From Pyrus communis (Eukaryota; Streptophyta; Magnoliopsida; Rosales; Rosaceae), in assembly GCF_963583255.1 (NCBI RefSeq), contig NC_084819.1, positions 21,383,460 through 21,447,459 on the forward strand: a stretch of 64,000 bases of DNA, written 5' to 3'. The notes under the pieces were generated by a model. That model did not search any database, was not told where the DNA came from, and saw only the letters and a list, made by a program, of their open reading frames with translations. The position numbers and the translations under genes were made by a program. Of this stretch, positions 9,849 through 21,646 are shown one piece after another. The first letter of the stretch is position 1. The number at the start of each line of letters is the position of its first letter.

Positions 9849-12800
9849 ATGATGGAGTCCTCTGCCGACGACCGCCGGAGCCATTCCGGCAGCTCCAGCG
9901 ACATGTCCGTCTATTTCAAAGCCGAAGTCCCTCCCAATCCTAATGACGAATATGCCACCGCTTCCTCAGGTGCCGTCGTTGCCTTCTTAGTCTTCTTCTT
10001 CATAAGCATTGTCTTTTTCGTAATTTTGGTTTCGAATTTGTGGAAAAATGTGGATTTCGTAGGGAAGTTGGAGAGGGATGTGCAAACAGTGAGAAATTCC
10101 GGAGAATCATCATCCGCCGTCCGTACATCGTCCGGTTCGAGTCAACTCACTGCGAGCTCAAGATTGAGTCAGAACCAGGCGTTGTCTGTGACTCTCGCCA
10201 AGCTCTTCGATCAAAGAACTCCTTTTAGAAAAAAGGTACTGAATTAAAATTTTTTAAGTTTTTCAAATTTAATATTTTTAGAATTTACTACTTGAAATTT
10301 CTAGGATTTAATTGGAACTTCTTTGAAATTCTGCAGCGGAAATATATAAAGCAGCTGGCAACAGTGAAAGATGACGGAACGGTGCAATTTGACGTTCCGG
10401 GAGATATTAAGCCACAGTATCTGGATTTCGGAACTGGAGCTGCTCACAGTGAAGCAGCTTCTGGTGCAGAAGCTTTCGGCGAAACAGAAGCTGAAGTTCG
10501 AGATATTCCTCCGTTGCAAATTGTAATGCTTATTGTCGGCACCCGAGGAGATGTGCAGCCGTTTGTTGCCATTGGAAAACGTTTGCAGGTCTTGCATTGA
10601 TTTGCTTTTAGCTATTTAGAACTTATCAGTAAAATGTTTCATGATTTTACGTGTAATTAGTTACTTAGCAATGTTGACATCATTTGTGATCTTTTGCTGG
10701 ATATATGCTCGTGTTCGGGTTTCTTAGTGTTCTCTGCTGGTGATTAATTTTATGATGACAATTGATGTTGTTTCAGTGAAATTTCAGTCGTTTTTCAATT
10801 TATTTCTTGGTTTGTACCTGTTCGTTATTGTGAGAAGTGTTCCATGACATCGATATCTGGATTCAGTGCAACGCTTTGGATTTGCTCACGTTCATTTACT
10901 TTCTTATGCGCGTTGTGTTCATATAAGCATAAATAGATATAATTTTTAGTTGAGTACTTTGAAAATTTGACTTTTCATTATGGAAATTTCAGAGGCGATG
11001 AGTGAAAAGAAAATATAGCTCTTCCTGCGAAGCTTATCCCTTACTTTATGTGAATTGATGGATGTGTTTGCTTGCAGGAATATGGCCATAGGGTTAGGCT
11101 AGCAACTCATGCAAATTTCAAAGATTTTGTCCTTACCGCTGGGTTGGAGTTCTATCCTTTAGGTGGAGATCCAAAAGTTCTTGCTGGTTGTAAGTGCAGA
11201 ATTTGTTTTCTTTTTCGGTACCTTGCATACTTTAATGATGAGTTTTTGGTCTGGTTATTTAATCATTTGGTAATTGCTAAAATTCTTATTTTGCAAACTT
11301 ATTTAGACATTGAGGGTGTAATTTTCATGTACCTTGTTCTCCTTGTTTGGATCATCACGAAATAATCTTGGAAATATAAACACATAAGATTCAGGATCAT
11401 TTGTTTGTATGTTCCTTAACAAAAAGAAAAAAAAAAAAACACAAATGTAACATGCCCGTCTTATTACGGGTTTTGTATTGATGCAATGCATTTGTTTCTT
11501 TACAGATATGGTCAAGAACAAAGGTTTCTTGCCATCAGGACCTTCGGAAATATCAATTCAGCGACATCAGTTAAAGGAAATAATTTTTTCTTTACTTCCT
11601 GCATGCAAGGAACCTGATCCCGATTCCAAAGTTCCATTTAAAGCAGACGCAATAATTTCCAACCCACCAGCCTACGGTTAGATTTCATCATCTTATTGTA
11701 TTTTTTTGGGTTTTCAAGTATCAATGGAATTCTTCAAAAAGTTGAATTTGCCGCGCAATATTTGGCTTTAAGTTCTAAGAGCACAAGGTGTTTGTGTGTT
11801 TGTGGTTTTTATTATCGTTGAAATAATTGAAGAATCTTTCATCACATATTGATGTGTTTAAGGCATCTACCACTGACAATGGTGATGGATGCATGGGATC
11901 ATAGCCTCAACCACTTGAAATGCTCCAAAACTCCCATGCCTATGTTCTTTGGAGATAACAATTACGAGAAGATCTTTATATATTATCTGCATGGTTTACT
12001 TTATATCCAAGGAAGAATGAATATTTATGTTGTTTGAAATCATTTAGTAGACTCCTAACTTGGCAAAACACTTGTCCAGGGCACTTTCATGTCGCTGAGG
12101 CACTAAAAGTACCGCTTCATATATTTTTCACAATGCCGTGGACGTAAGTGTTGTCTCCTGGGTTAAATCAAATGCTGATATATTCTGCTCAATGATTATC
12201 TTGTTGCATATCAATTTCATCGTCCATTGTCCATTTTGGTGTGACATAATTCTCAACCACACACAGTTGATTATTCGGTATATGGACTATTCATTGCATA
12301 TATATGTACTTTAAACGTACTGATAAAAGAGAGAAAAGCAGCAAATCATGAAATATTCTTTGTTGTTTGATCAATCACTTGATAATTATTTACCTTTTAT
12401 CAGGCCGACAAGTGAATTCCCCCATCCTTTATCTCGTGTCAAGCAACCAATTGGATATAGAGTGAGTCTCATATGATATCCTTTTCTACCTTACTGATTG
12501 TGATTATATTGATGCTTTTGTTTGCCAGGCCTATATTATGTAATTAAACAGATTTTTTTTTTCTTTCCAGCTATCGTATCAAATAGTCGATGCATTAATT
12601 TGGCTAGGAATTCAAGACATGATAAATGAGTTTAGGAAGAGAATGCTGAAGCTGAGACCCATCACATATTTAAGTGGAAACTATAGTTCTCCTCCTGACG
12701 TGCCCTATGGGTATATATGGAGTCCTCATCTTGTTCCCAAACCTAAAGGTCGTATATTTTAAATCTTTTTCTTTCAGATGAAAACTTTGCATATATTGAC

Positions 12801-14733
12801 TTGATATGAAGTCACAGATTCTTCGATGTTAAATGAACTGATATTGAATGTCATAATGGAAAATTAATTGGTTAGAATTTCTTGCTGAAGATATGATAGA
12901 GATACATGGTCATTTCAAAATACTCATAGTGGTTGCGAACTAGATAAGCTTTGTCATGATACATGGGCCTCTTGTTCCAGAAATAGTGTGCTAATATTAT
13001 TACACAAGCCTCCTGGAATTTGATTTGATAGCGTAGAAATATACTAGCTTGACCAAATGAGAACACAGTATGCTGATTATTTGCTAATATGCTTTGGTTT
13101 TCACTTGTCTGGCAGATTGGGGACCAAAGATTGATGTTGTTGGGTTTTGTTTTCTTGACCTTGCTTCAAATTATGAACCCCCAGAGCCACTTGTGAAGTG
13201 GCTTGAAGCTGGTGACGAGCCTGTCTATATTGGATTTGGTAGCCTGGTGAGTTTTTTCTTTGAAGCTTTTTCTATTCATTTTGTTTCCTCCATACACTAA
13301 AAAACTACTTGTTTAATTCCAATGAAACCGTAATAGCCAAAACCACACATCACCACCGAGTGATCGCCATCATGTTGGTCCCCCCCAACCAAGAGGCTGT
13401 GGGGGTTCTATTCATGACAAATTGTCCACTTTGCTTAGTTGTTCCATATCTGATATTAATGAGACATTTCTAATGCAGAGGATACCCGTGAATTGTATAG
13501 TTAAGGTCAGTTGATTGAACATTTATTAAATTGTCTTGCTACATGCTAATGTTTTCCCTTTGTTGCTGTATTGTAACAGCCTCTTCAAGAACCGGAGAAA
13601 ATGACCGATATTATTCTTCAAGCTCTGGAAATAACTGGACAGAGAGGCATTATCAACAGAGGCTGGGGTGGCCTTGGTAATTGTAAGTCTTGATTCTTTA
13701 ATAAAACAAGATAAATATATACATATAATATTATATCTATGGTTTTCACAAGCACATTGTTGCTTCTTTACATCTGAAAACCATTATATATTTGTCTTTC
13801 CAGCGGTAGAACCAAGTGATTCTGTGTACTTGGTGGACAATTGCCCCCATGATTGGCTATTCAAACGATGCTCTGCTGTGGTAAATTCTAATTTGCTTTT
13901 AGACTCATTTTGATTGTTTGAGATTTCACTGCGCGGTGTGCACAACGTCATTCTCTTCTCTCACAGTTGTGCTGAAATGGTATCTCCTTTGCAGTCTGTT
14001 GTCATTTGTCATGCATAAGCTGGACACACTTTTTTTGTCGTTGGTTTTCCCCCTTGGTTTAGCGTTTGCGTGTACTTTGTTTGCTTTCCAAATGAACTTG
14101 GTTTCAATTGGATATGGAAATTTTAGGTACATCATGGTGGTGCTGGAACAACTGCTGCTGGTCTGAAAGCTGCGGTAACTGATAATACTATTCTTGGGGA
14201 ATCTTATGTTTGTGAATGATTTAGTGGCTTATATATGGGTGATACTCTTGTGTTCTTTTTAGTGTCCGACTACAATTATACCATTCTTCGGGGACCAGCC
14301 ATTTTGGGGTGAGAGGGTGCATGCCAGAGGTGTAGGTCCTGCACCCATCCCGGTTGAGGAATTCTCGCTTGACAAGTTGGTTGATGCCATACGCTTTATG
14401 TTAGATCCAAAGGTATTTACCGTTTTCTTTTCTAACCTCAAGTGATTCACAAATGTCGATGCTTTGAATTGTCATTTTTTCATGTAAAATTCTCACACCC
14501 GCACACGCAGTAGTGTAACAAGTACATAACTTCTCCATTGAAAGGTTAAAGAGTGTGCCGTAGAAATTGCGAAGGCCATGGATAACGAAGACGGGGTCAC
14601 TGGAGCAGTGAAGGCCTTTCATAGGCACTTTCCTTGCAATAAATTCAATGATGGCAAACCCGATCAGTCATTGCCAGCTAGAAAAGGGTTATTATCTATC
14701 AGGAGATGTTTTGGCTATTCCCACACATGGTAA
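9849..14733 (+). CDS. Sterol 3-beta-glucosyltransferase, UGT80 family
   Basis: Transfers glucose from UDP-glucose to membrane sterols to form steryl glucosides. Thirteen exons join in phase: 9849-10235, 10337-10588, 11078-11189, 11506-11676, 12080-12143, 12404-12461, 12571-12748, 13116-13246, 13580-13682, 13804-13880, 14127-14174, 14263-14412, 14545-14733, giving 639 residues, close to Arabidopsis UGT80A2. Landmarks: TVKDDGTVQFDVPGD; the N-terminal fold IVMLIVGTRGDVQPFVAIGK; HVAEALKVPLHIFFTMPWT; and the UDP-sugar-binding region VHHGGAGTTAAGLKAACPTT then PFFGDQPFWGERVHARGVGP. The residues resemble UGT80A more than UGT80B. Exon 1 is odd: residues 42-65 form a hydrophobic span (AVVAFLVFFFISIVFFVILV) not expected in this family, lying inside a segment with splice-like ends (9970-10089). 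The frame ends at TAA, which overlaps a donor-like GGTAAGT. Confidence 0.93.
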
Positions 14734-15645
14734 GTGTAGGTTTCTTTAACGTTACACCACCTCCATTGCCTCACCTTCTCCATCGAAAGCATGTTAGTAT
14801 CTTTTCGCTTGCAATAGTAGAATACTTGTTCGTAATAACAAATCAATGTACTTGTTCTGTTTTGAGATTAACTGATGACAAATCAATCTTATATTTGATA
14901 TAAATAGTTCACACATTCATCCTCGTGTTGTCGGAACTCCTTCGTAGAGTTTGGTTTGATATTCCTGGATAAATTAGGATATACTTTCATTTTTATGTTT
15001 ATTTGTTACTTAAATTTACTGGACGATTTAGGGTTCCTAGTTTCCTGGTTGATAGGATTTTCCTTGTCGGCTTGGCTGCTGCTTGCTCTCTCTGCATTGG
15101 ATTGCTTCTTCAGGTTGTGGGTTGGTTTTTGGCTGAGTTCTGATTGCTTTCTCGCATAAAATTTGTGTGTTCGAGTTCCTCGGTTGGGTTCAGTTGCTAC
15201 TAGGCAGGTTCTGGCTATTGGCTCTCGCTTGAAATTTAACTTAGCATCTGCTAAAATGTAGTAGCTTCAGATAGACTAGGATCAGGTGACATTTGATACG
15301 TTCATCAGTATGTTTCGTCAAGTTAGCTAACTACTGGAGTAAGTCCTTCAGTTCGTCGAGAATTCCGAGCAAATGATCCTCATTCATATGAGAAACAAAG
15401 TAGATTGCCAGATTTACAGAGCGCGATGACTCGTTGCGGGACTTTACCAACAATGCTGATTAAGAACTATATTGATGAGTTGAATATGCTTAAAATGCAC
15501 TATAAAAACACATTTTCTTTCTAAGTTTCGCAACCCTTTTCTGTGGCACGACCGCCCTCTCAATTTATAGCATTATCTACAGACCTCACATCGTCGAACG
15601 TAAGATTTAACCGAAGCACATCAAACACATCAGAACGTAAACTAA
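14734..15645. other. UGT80-CYP97A intergenic region
   Basis: This lies between convergent genes. Most of it (14760-15289) is a copy of the RG-lyase 5' region found at 42101-42675. The remainder, 15290-15645, should hold the 3' untranslated region of CYP97A. No gene is supported. Confidence 0.7.
14760..15289 (-). pseudogene. Detached copy of RG-lyase start and promoter
   Basis: Sequence matches 42101-42675 in the same orientation, with scattered changes and small indels. The shared part covers the first dozen or so codons of the lyase (reverse strand reads ATGCTTTCGATGGAGAAGGT), its 5' untranslated region and several hundred bases upstream, ending with the shared phrase TAGACTAGGATCAGGTGA. 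The lyase body is absent. It starts only 27 bases after the UGT80 stop codon, so it forms the 3' flank of that gene. Confidence 0.85.
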
Positions 15646-18600
15646 TCAAGGATGAGCAGAAGAAACCTCACCTTCCTGACCAACTAAAGAATCCCCTTTT
15701 GGGACACCGCCGGGCGTGTCCACTACAAATGAAGGCGTCTCCAATGTGGGAACTATCGGAGGTTTTATCCTCCTAGTGACTGTCATCCTCAACCCTTCCG
15801 TCGTGTGAATGGTGGCTCCCGTTGTCATCTTGACCTGCTCGGAGAACCATTCGTTAGATAGAATCATAAAAAACTCCTTGTGGTTCTTCACAACACCACC
15901 AACAACTACCGTGTTTAAGAATCACGCTTCGAAAAGCTCCGGTTAGGCTATAAATAATACACGCACGAAACAACACAGGGATACTTGCCTCGGGAGCGCC
16001 TAGTGCCATTTGGAAGTTAAATCGTTGAACAAGCATCGAAAGAGCTACAACAGTCTGGCAATCAGCAACGTGAAAGTTTGTAAACGGTCATCGTGAGAAG
16101 CATGCAAAAGTAAGTGTTTCTCATTCACCAAGTTCAAATATTTACATTACCTCGAATGTGGCAAACATGTCACCTACGCATTTCCGTGGTCCTCCACCAA
16201 AGGGCAAGTAACTGAAACAATAACTACCAGAGTCATTCATCTGTAAAAAGACATAGATACTTTACATGAAACCTCAAGAGAAAATCTAATCCTCAATCCC
16301 ATCTCAACGAAGATAGCACAGAATAACTTCAAGTAATAATAACAACAAAGTCTTATCCCACTAAGTGGGGTCAGTTGTATGAATCCTAGAACGCCACTGT
16401 GGTCGGGTGTTATGCCAAGTCCTCCGTTAGCTCCAAAACAGAATAACTTCAGACGTAACTTAAGAAACTTAACATTTGCAGTAGTAGCCCATTTTATAAT
16501 TTTATGTCACATTTAAAACCGAGAGCAATGGCATTCCAGTCATACAACCGACCCCACTAAGGCTTGGTGGTGGTGGTTGTTGTATGTTTCACATTTAAAG
16601 GTTTAATGATACCAGACAGTATCTTGTGACATGAATCCGATTCATGCAACAGGCAGAGAGAAAAATTACCGAAAATTTTGGTTCGTCTCATTTGGATTGG
16701 GTCCATCTAATGGCCATCTTTCCGGATAAAACTTATCTGCATCATCCCATTGTTTTGGACTGCGATGCAGATTCCAAGTACAAATGAATATATCCTCATT
16801 CCTGTAAATGAAAATATAATTAAGGAATTAGTTTTTGCATAGTAATATTCAATGTATGTGTTGTTCTAAAAGCAAGCTTCTCCAATAGTATCAAATAATC
16901 CATACATGAAACCCAAAAAAAAACCGTGAATGCTAGGTACGATAATTTCACACTATCAAGGAAGAAAATTTTCTTTTGAAAAATAATATGCTCGTTTAAG
17001 AAAGAATCTATCAACAGATCCCGGGTATGACCTTTTAATAGGGAAGTCTCCAAGCTTGTCATCCTCAAGAGAACGACGAATTAGCACTGGTGGTTGTGGG
17101 TAAAGCCTTAAGGACTACATAGGAAGAAGGAAGGTCAAACCAAAAACAATCAATCGTATTGAAAATTAATTAGAAGGTTAGCCTTCTAGTCATTCTGAGA
17201 AAAGATGATCTGCTTACTTCGTTAATCACTCGAGTTGCATACTTGAGTTTTTTCATGTCTTCAATGGTTGGAAATCTGTCGCCCAGAACGGAATCAACCT
17301 AAGAACATGAAGTGTTATAATTAAAAAGAAACAGTATGATATAGGCTAAAGTATTTATGACTCCTATCGATTCTTCTTGTAAAAATATGGATGCATTAAT
17401 ATTAAGACATTAACATACCTCCTCTTGGAGCTTGGCCATGACCCTAGGTTCCTGCAGGCAGTAAAAAATTTAGCAAGCACCCGAGATTTACAAGTTGTTG
17501 TATTTATGCACTTCAAGTAAAAAAATCCGTATTACGATGTTCTAAAGAATATAAAATTGAGAAATTAGTTCCATTACCAAGCGTCAAATTTGCTACCTTG
17601 GAAAGAAGATAAAACGTCCATGTTAAGACTGCAGCTGATGTTTCATGTCCAGCTATTAGCATTGTCATCAAGTCATCACGGAGTTGCTTGCTAGAAACCT
17701 ACAAACAGTGGAGCAAAATGTTCAACCATATGAGCTAGTGACGAGCATGTCTGATAGTTTGTGGTTACATACATCATCGCCAGATGCCAAAAGGAAATGG
17801 AGAATACTAGGATCTTGTTCATTCATGTACTCCTCATGAAACTGTAGCTCTTCTTCGTCTACCATTCTCTGCAGATGACAGATGACAGATGAAAAATGAA
17901 AAATAAAGCAATAATGCACCAGATTAGCAGCCTTGCCCAGCCATGTATGATCTTGAAGGAAAATACATATGTGTGAGTGTGATCAGAAACATGTTTTGCC
18001 AAACAATTGAGATGGCTTTACCTTGCAAATTGCTATCAAATCATCCAGTGTAGTATTAATTAATTTGAGGGCTGTAGAGACTTTTCTTTGTCGTGGTGAA
18101 ATGTCTTTCCATATTGGGATCTCCCATACTGGTATTGGTGAAATACTACGATCTTCTGATTCTCTCAGGACAGTGTAAACAGCCTGCTCTAGCCAAAATA
18201 GATTGACACCAATAAATGATCATGAGAATCATTGAAGATAAGTGGATGCGAAACAGGAAAGAACCTCGTATAACTGGAACTAAGACAAAAGGAATGGAAA
18301 GGAGTACCTCGACGATCCCAGTGTCATTTGTTAATGAATCAAAATCATAATTAAAAAGTGCCTTGCCAATGATATCCAGTGTCAAACGGGAGAAAAGTGA
18401 CTCCATCTCTACATCTTCCCCATCAGATGCAGCAGCATCTAGCTTTTGGCAAAGCCTGTCTGTAGCTTCTCCGAAGAGATTAATCATAGCTGTTACATAC
18501 TACAGTTACAAAATAAGAAAATAGATATCAACAATAAGAATTGATCAATTAAACGAAAGTTACAAACAGTTCCTATGTCACGTGTCAAGGTTTACATTTA

Positions 18601-19254
18601 CAGTGAGGTAGCTTCAAATTGCATGAGAAAATGAACATGCTCATAAGATTCTTATGTGCAGTTTTCTTAATAATCAAGTGTGTTTGTTATAAAGAAGGAG
18701 CATTTTTTTTAATATATGAACAAAATCAGCACGCTCTTCAAACTTTTGAAGATTGGTTACCGTATACAATATTTTAATCTTAGAAACTGCAAGGAACAAT
18801 TTGGAGGAGTTGCCATTCTAGAGAAAAACTGAATGCCTGGCATCAGAATTTCAAGGTGCACAACACCTTCTCATGCAAGTAACAATTGAATTTCTCGGAA
18901 TCATTCTAATTCCGGTTTCCATATCAGAGATCTTGGTCATGTTTAATATCCAACTTTTCCCCTGTACTACAAATATAGATATGCAATTTTAAAAGAGGTT
19001 TTGTCCTGGGGATGCCTTGCCCGATGGTTTTGCTATTGGAAACATTGAATTTATGAAAACAGAGACAATTTTCCACAAGATTGAAAAGGTGCAACTGAAA
19101 TAGAACGGATAAGAACGAACTACCTTCTGATGCAATGCAGGAACTATAGCACGTCGCCGTCTGCGCCATATTTCACCGTCTGCTGGAATGAGACCAGTCC
19201 CCATGACAAATTCTAGAATTTCAGCCAAGATTCCCTGTGCACAAAGTATCTATT

Positions 19255-19306
<52 letters not shown>

Positions 19307-20426
19307 AAGGACAGGAAAAGAAATTAACAAATTGATTAACCTTTGAATAAGCCTTTGAATTCTCCCTTAATATATGTTTGGCAATCGCCGGATCAGAAAC
19401 TATCAAAAAGGACTGCAGCAAGAATCAACAAGTAATCCACTGAGAATAGCAACTTTTTTAATCGGAACAATGCATTAAGTTTGAGGTCTAAATTAGAAAT
19501 AAAAACCTTTGGTCCAAACGTCAGCCTGTAAATTCCACCATATGTGAGGTAAAGCTCATATAGTGGGATGAAAAAGGCCTCACTTCGAATGGCACTGATC
19601 GCTTCTTTTGCCTCTGGAATTTTTGGATAGTCTTCAGGTGCATCAGCCCAGCTGAACAAGAAATCTAGTATCCCCGTAGGAACACCAACCTTCGACAAAC
19701 CGCTCTTCAATTGAGATGGAAAACTAATTACAACATTCAAGAGACTCAGAGTTACGAATGCATAAACACAAATGTGGATGTATAATAATATAAAAGTAAA
19801 GGTTCCCCAGATAATAATCTACTTCCACAAATCCAACAAAAGAAAGTAATAGACTTTCTTCAGACAACTAAGAACACCAAAAAAAGTTTTCGACTATTCA
19901 CCACCAAATACATAACATCTAAGTAAAATTGAACGTATACATCTTGCTTTTGCTATAATTTAGTATAATCAAAATTCATTAAACAAACTACTAAGCAAAT
20001 TTGATCGTAAGCAGCTGAAACTTCCACAACAGATCAAAACTATACGCAGAATTTCAATCACTACTAATCATTTACCCAGATTTCTCCACTGTGAATTCTC
20101 CTGAGGCAATCCGAGCAGAAGGCTCGGCGCGCCGCTTCTCTTCCAGCAACCGCTCCTCGGTCTTCACACCGATGTCGATAGAATCAGGCTCTCTGCCATT
20201 AGAAGTGGAGCATGTAATCGTGGACAACCCAAACCTTCCTGCAAAACCCACCAAACTTATCAGCCAAAAAAGGTACGAATTAAGCAAAAATAAGCTCAAA
20301 GATCGGAACTTTCAGGAGAAATGGACCTCTCTGTTTGGTGGGTCGGAGTCCGTTGGAGTGGAGCTTGGCCTGGAAGGTTTTGGCGGGGACGAACTGCAGC
20401 AGAGGAATCGTGGCGGCAGCGGCCAT
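15646..20426 (-). CDS. CYP97A: Cytochrome P450 CYP97A, carotenoid beta-ring hydroxylase (LUT5 type)
   Basis: Hydroxylates the beta rings of carotenes on the route to lutein, in the plastid. Sixteen exons join in phase: 20426-20327, 20238-20076, 19723-19507, 19412-19341, 19234-19124, 18499-18308, 18183-18022, 17868-17773, 17698-17597, 17451-17419, 17298-17218, 17114-17032, 16801-16670, 16211-16151, 16054-15989, 15834-15646, giving 619 residues. The start [12 protein letters not shown] opens a transit-peptide-like region. Landmarks: [18 protein letters not shown]-helix oxygen-binding [31 protein letters not shown] with the ExxR motif; haem-binding [14 protein letters not shown]; and the tail [20 protein letters not shown]. 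These match the CYP97A3 family closely. The residue before YLPFGGG is Arg, formed across a splice, where Ser is usual in the family. Intron 15 has a GC donor. Intron 4 holds a GA microsatellite; intron 13 holds an inverted pair of SINE-like sequences. Confidence 0.95.
16334..16590. mobile_element. Inverted pair of SINE-like sequences in CYP97A intron 13
   Basis: The left arm (about 16338-16432) contains CCCACTAAGTGGGGTCAGTT and TGAATCCTAGAACGCCA. The right arm (about 16518-16588) carries the same phrases in reverse complement (CATACAACCGACCCCACTAA). They could fold together in the transcript. The phrase is widespread in plant introns and is usually treated as SINE-derived; that classification is from memory. 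A third decayed copy lies at 39880-39995. Confidence 0.6.
19258..19300. repeat. (GA)n microsatellite in CYP97A intron 4
   Basis: About twenty GA units lie just beyond the acceptor of exon 5. On the transcript strand this is a CT run placed immediately before the acceptor region, so it may serve as an extended polypyrimidine tract. Confidence 0.95.
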
Positions 20427-21646
20427 TGGCGGTGTCCCTTCAGCCGTCCGGATTGGGGGTTAAGGAAGAGAGGAAGGGAGGAGGAAGAAGAAGATGATAA
20501 TCCAGAGGCCAAATATGGCCGTTTTCAAGCGCAACAAGAAGTTGGCAAGAGAGTATCTTTTGGTTGGGTTCGCGGTTAGATACCCGCCCATTAAAATCCA
20601 ATTGCGTCGGGATTCGGTATCTTCTCAACCACCCATAATTCGGTTTCTTTGTCCTATCTCAAAAGTCAAAATATTCTTGTCATTAAGGCACTAATCTGTT
20701 GTTTTGTTTTGAAACAAACCAAAATTAAATAATTTATTGCAAAGGCCACGGTGGCTAAAATGGCTAGAATGGATGTGTTCCTTACTCCGCATTCGAATTT
20801 TTTTAAAAAAATATTTTGTAGAGTAAAATTTAGAAGGATAATGTTTATATACACTCATCGGGACTTATTTGTCTATCCACTTAAATTAACAAATATTTAC
20901 TGTTTGAATATTATAATTGAAATTGTGGAAACTAACTTCTCACTCTGTATATGAAAAAAAGAAGTGATATTTACATATTATATTGAAATTCTCACTCACT
21001 TCTTTTTTTTTATAAATATTAAATCGAATAAATCAAACGGACTAACCGGCGAAATTATGCAGAAATGTGCAAAAAAAATGTGTTTATCTTCACAACCAGA
21101 AAGGCCACTACCTAATGATATGTCCCTAATGATTATAAAGAGACTATCACCAGTCCCAAAAAGGGGCTAAAAACACTTATTATTACTAAGAACACTATTA
21201 TTCAACATTGTACACAGAAAAGTATAACTCACTTGTTGATCATCAACTACGTAATGCATTTAACATTGCAAAAAAAAAATCACCATGCATACGTACGTTC
21301 TGAATTATAGATGCGAGATGACAATTTGTTATGCAAATTAAACATGCAATCAAATATTCACACCAATAAACAAAATAATTAATTAACCAAAACTCAACTT
21401 AATATGTCTATAAAGAAAATAACCGAACAATTAGTTATCCGAAAATACCAATAAAAACCATGCAATGCAAATATAGTTTCCAGAACACCAATGTATATGA
21501 TATTGGGTCTCACATCCCTTTCCGGGGTTCTTCATTTTATTACTACTAAATAAAAATCAGACGACAACTTTTCTGCAACTGCGGCTCCAGCAAAAATATA
21601 GCAATTAAACTCTTATTGTTTTGTCCCGCATTGCTCTTATGGCTTA
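20427..21646. other. Intergenic, CYP97A promoter and flank of unknown gene
   Basis: The first 250 bases upstream of the CYP97A start should contain its 5' untranslated region and promoter; they are GAA-rich at 20470-20500. The rest is AT-rich DNA, including a polyT/polyA-containing stretch near 20950-21010, and 3' flank of the gene that ends at 21647. No coding sequence is supported. Confidence 0.55.

Noticed and set aside
20091..20579. 162-residue plus-strand open frame
   Set aside because: It is the antisense of CYP97A exons 1-2 and their intron; the minus-strand gene explains it.
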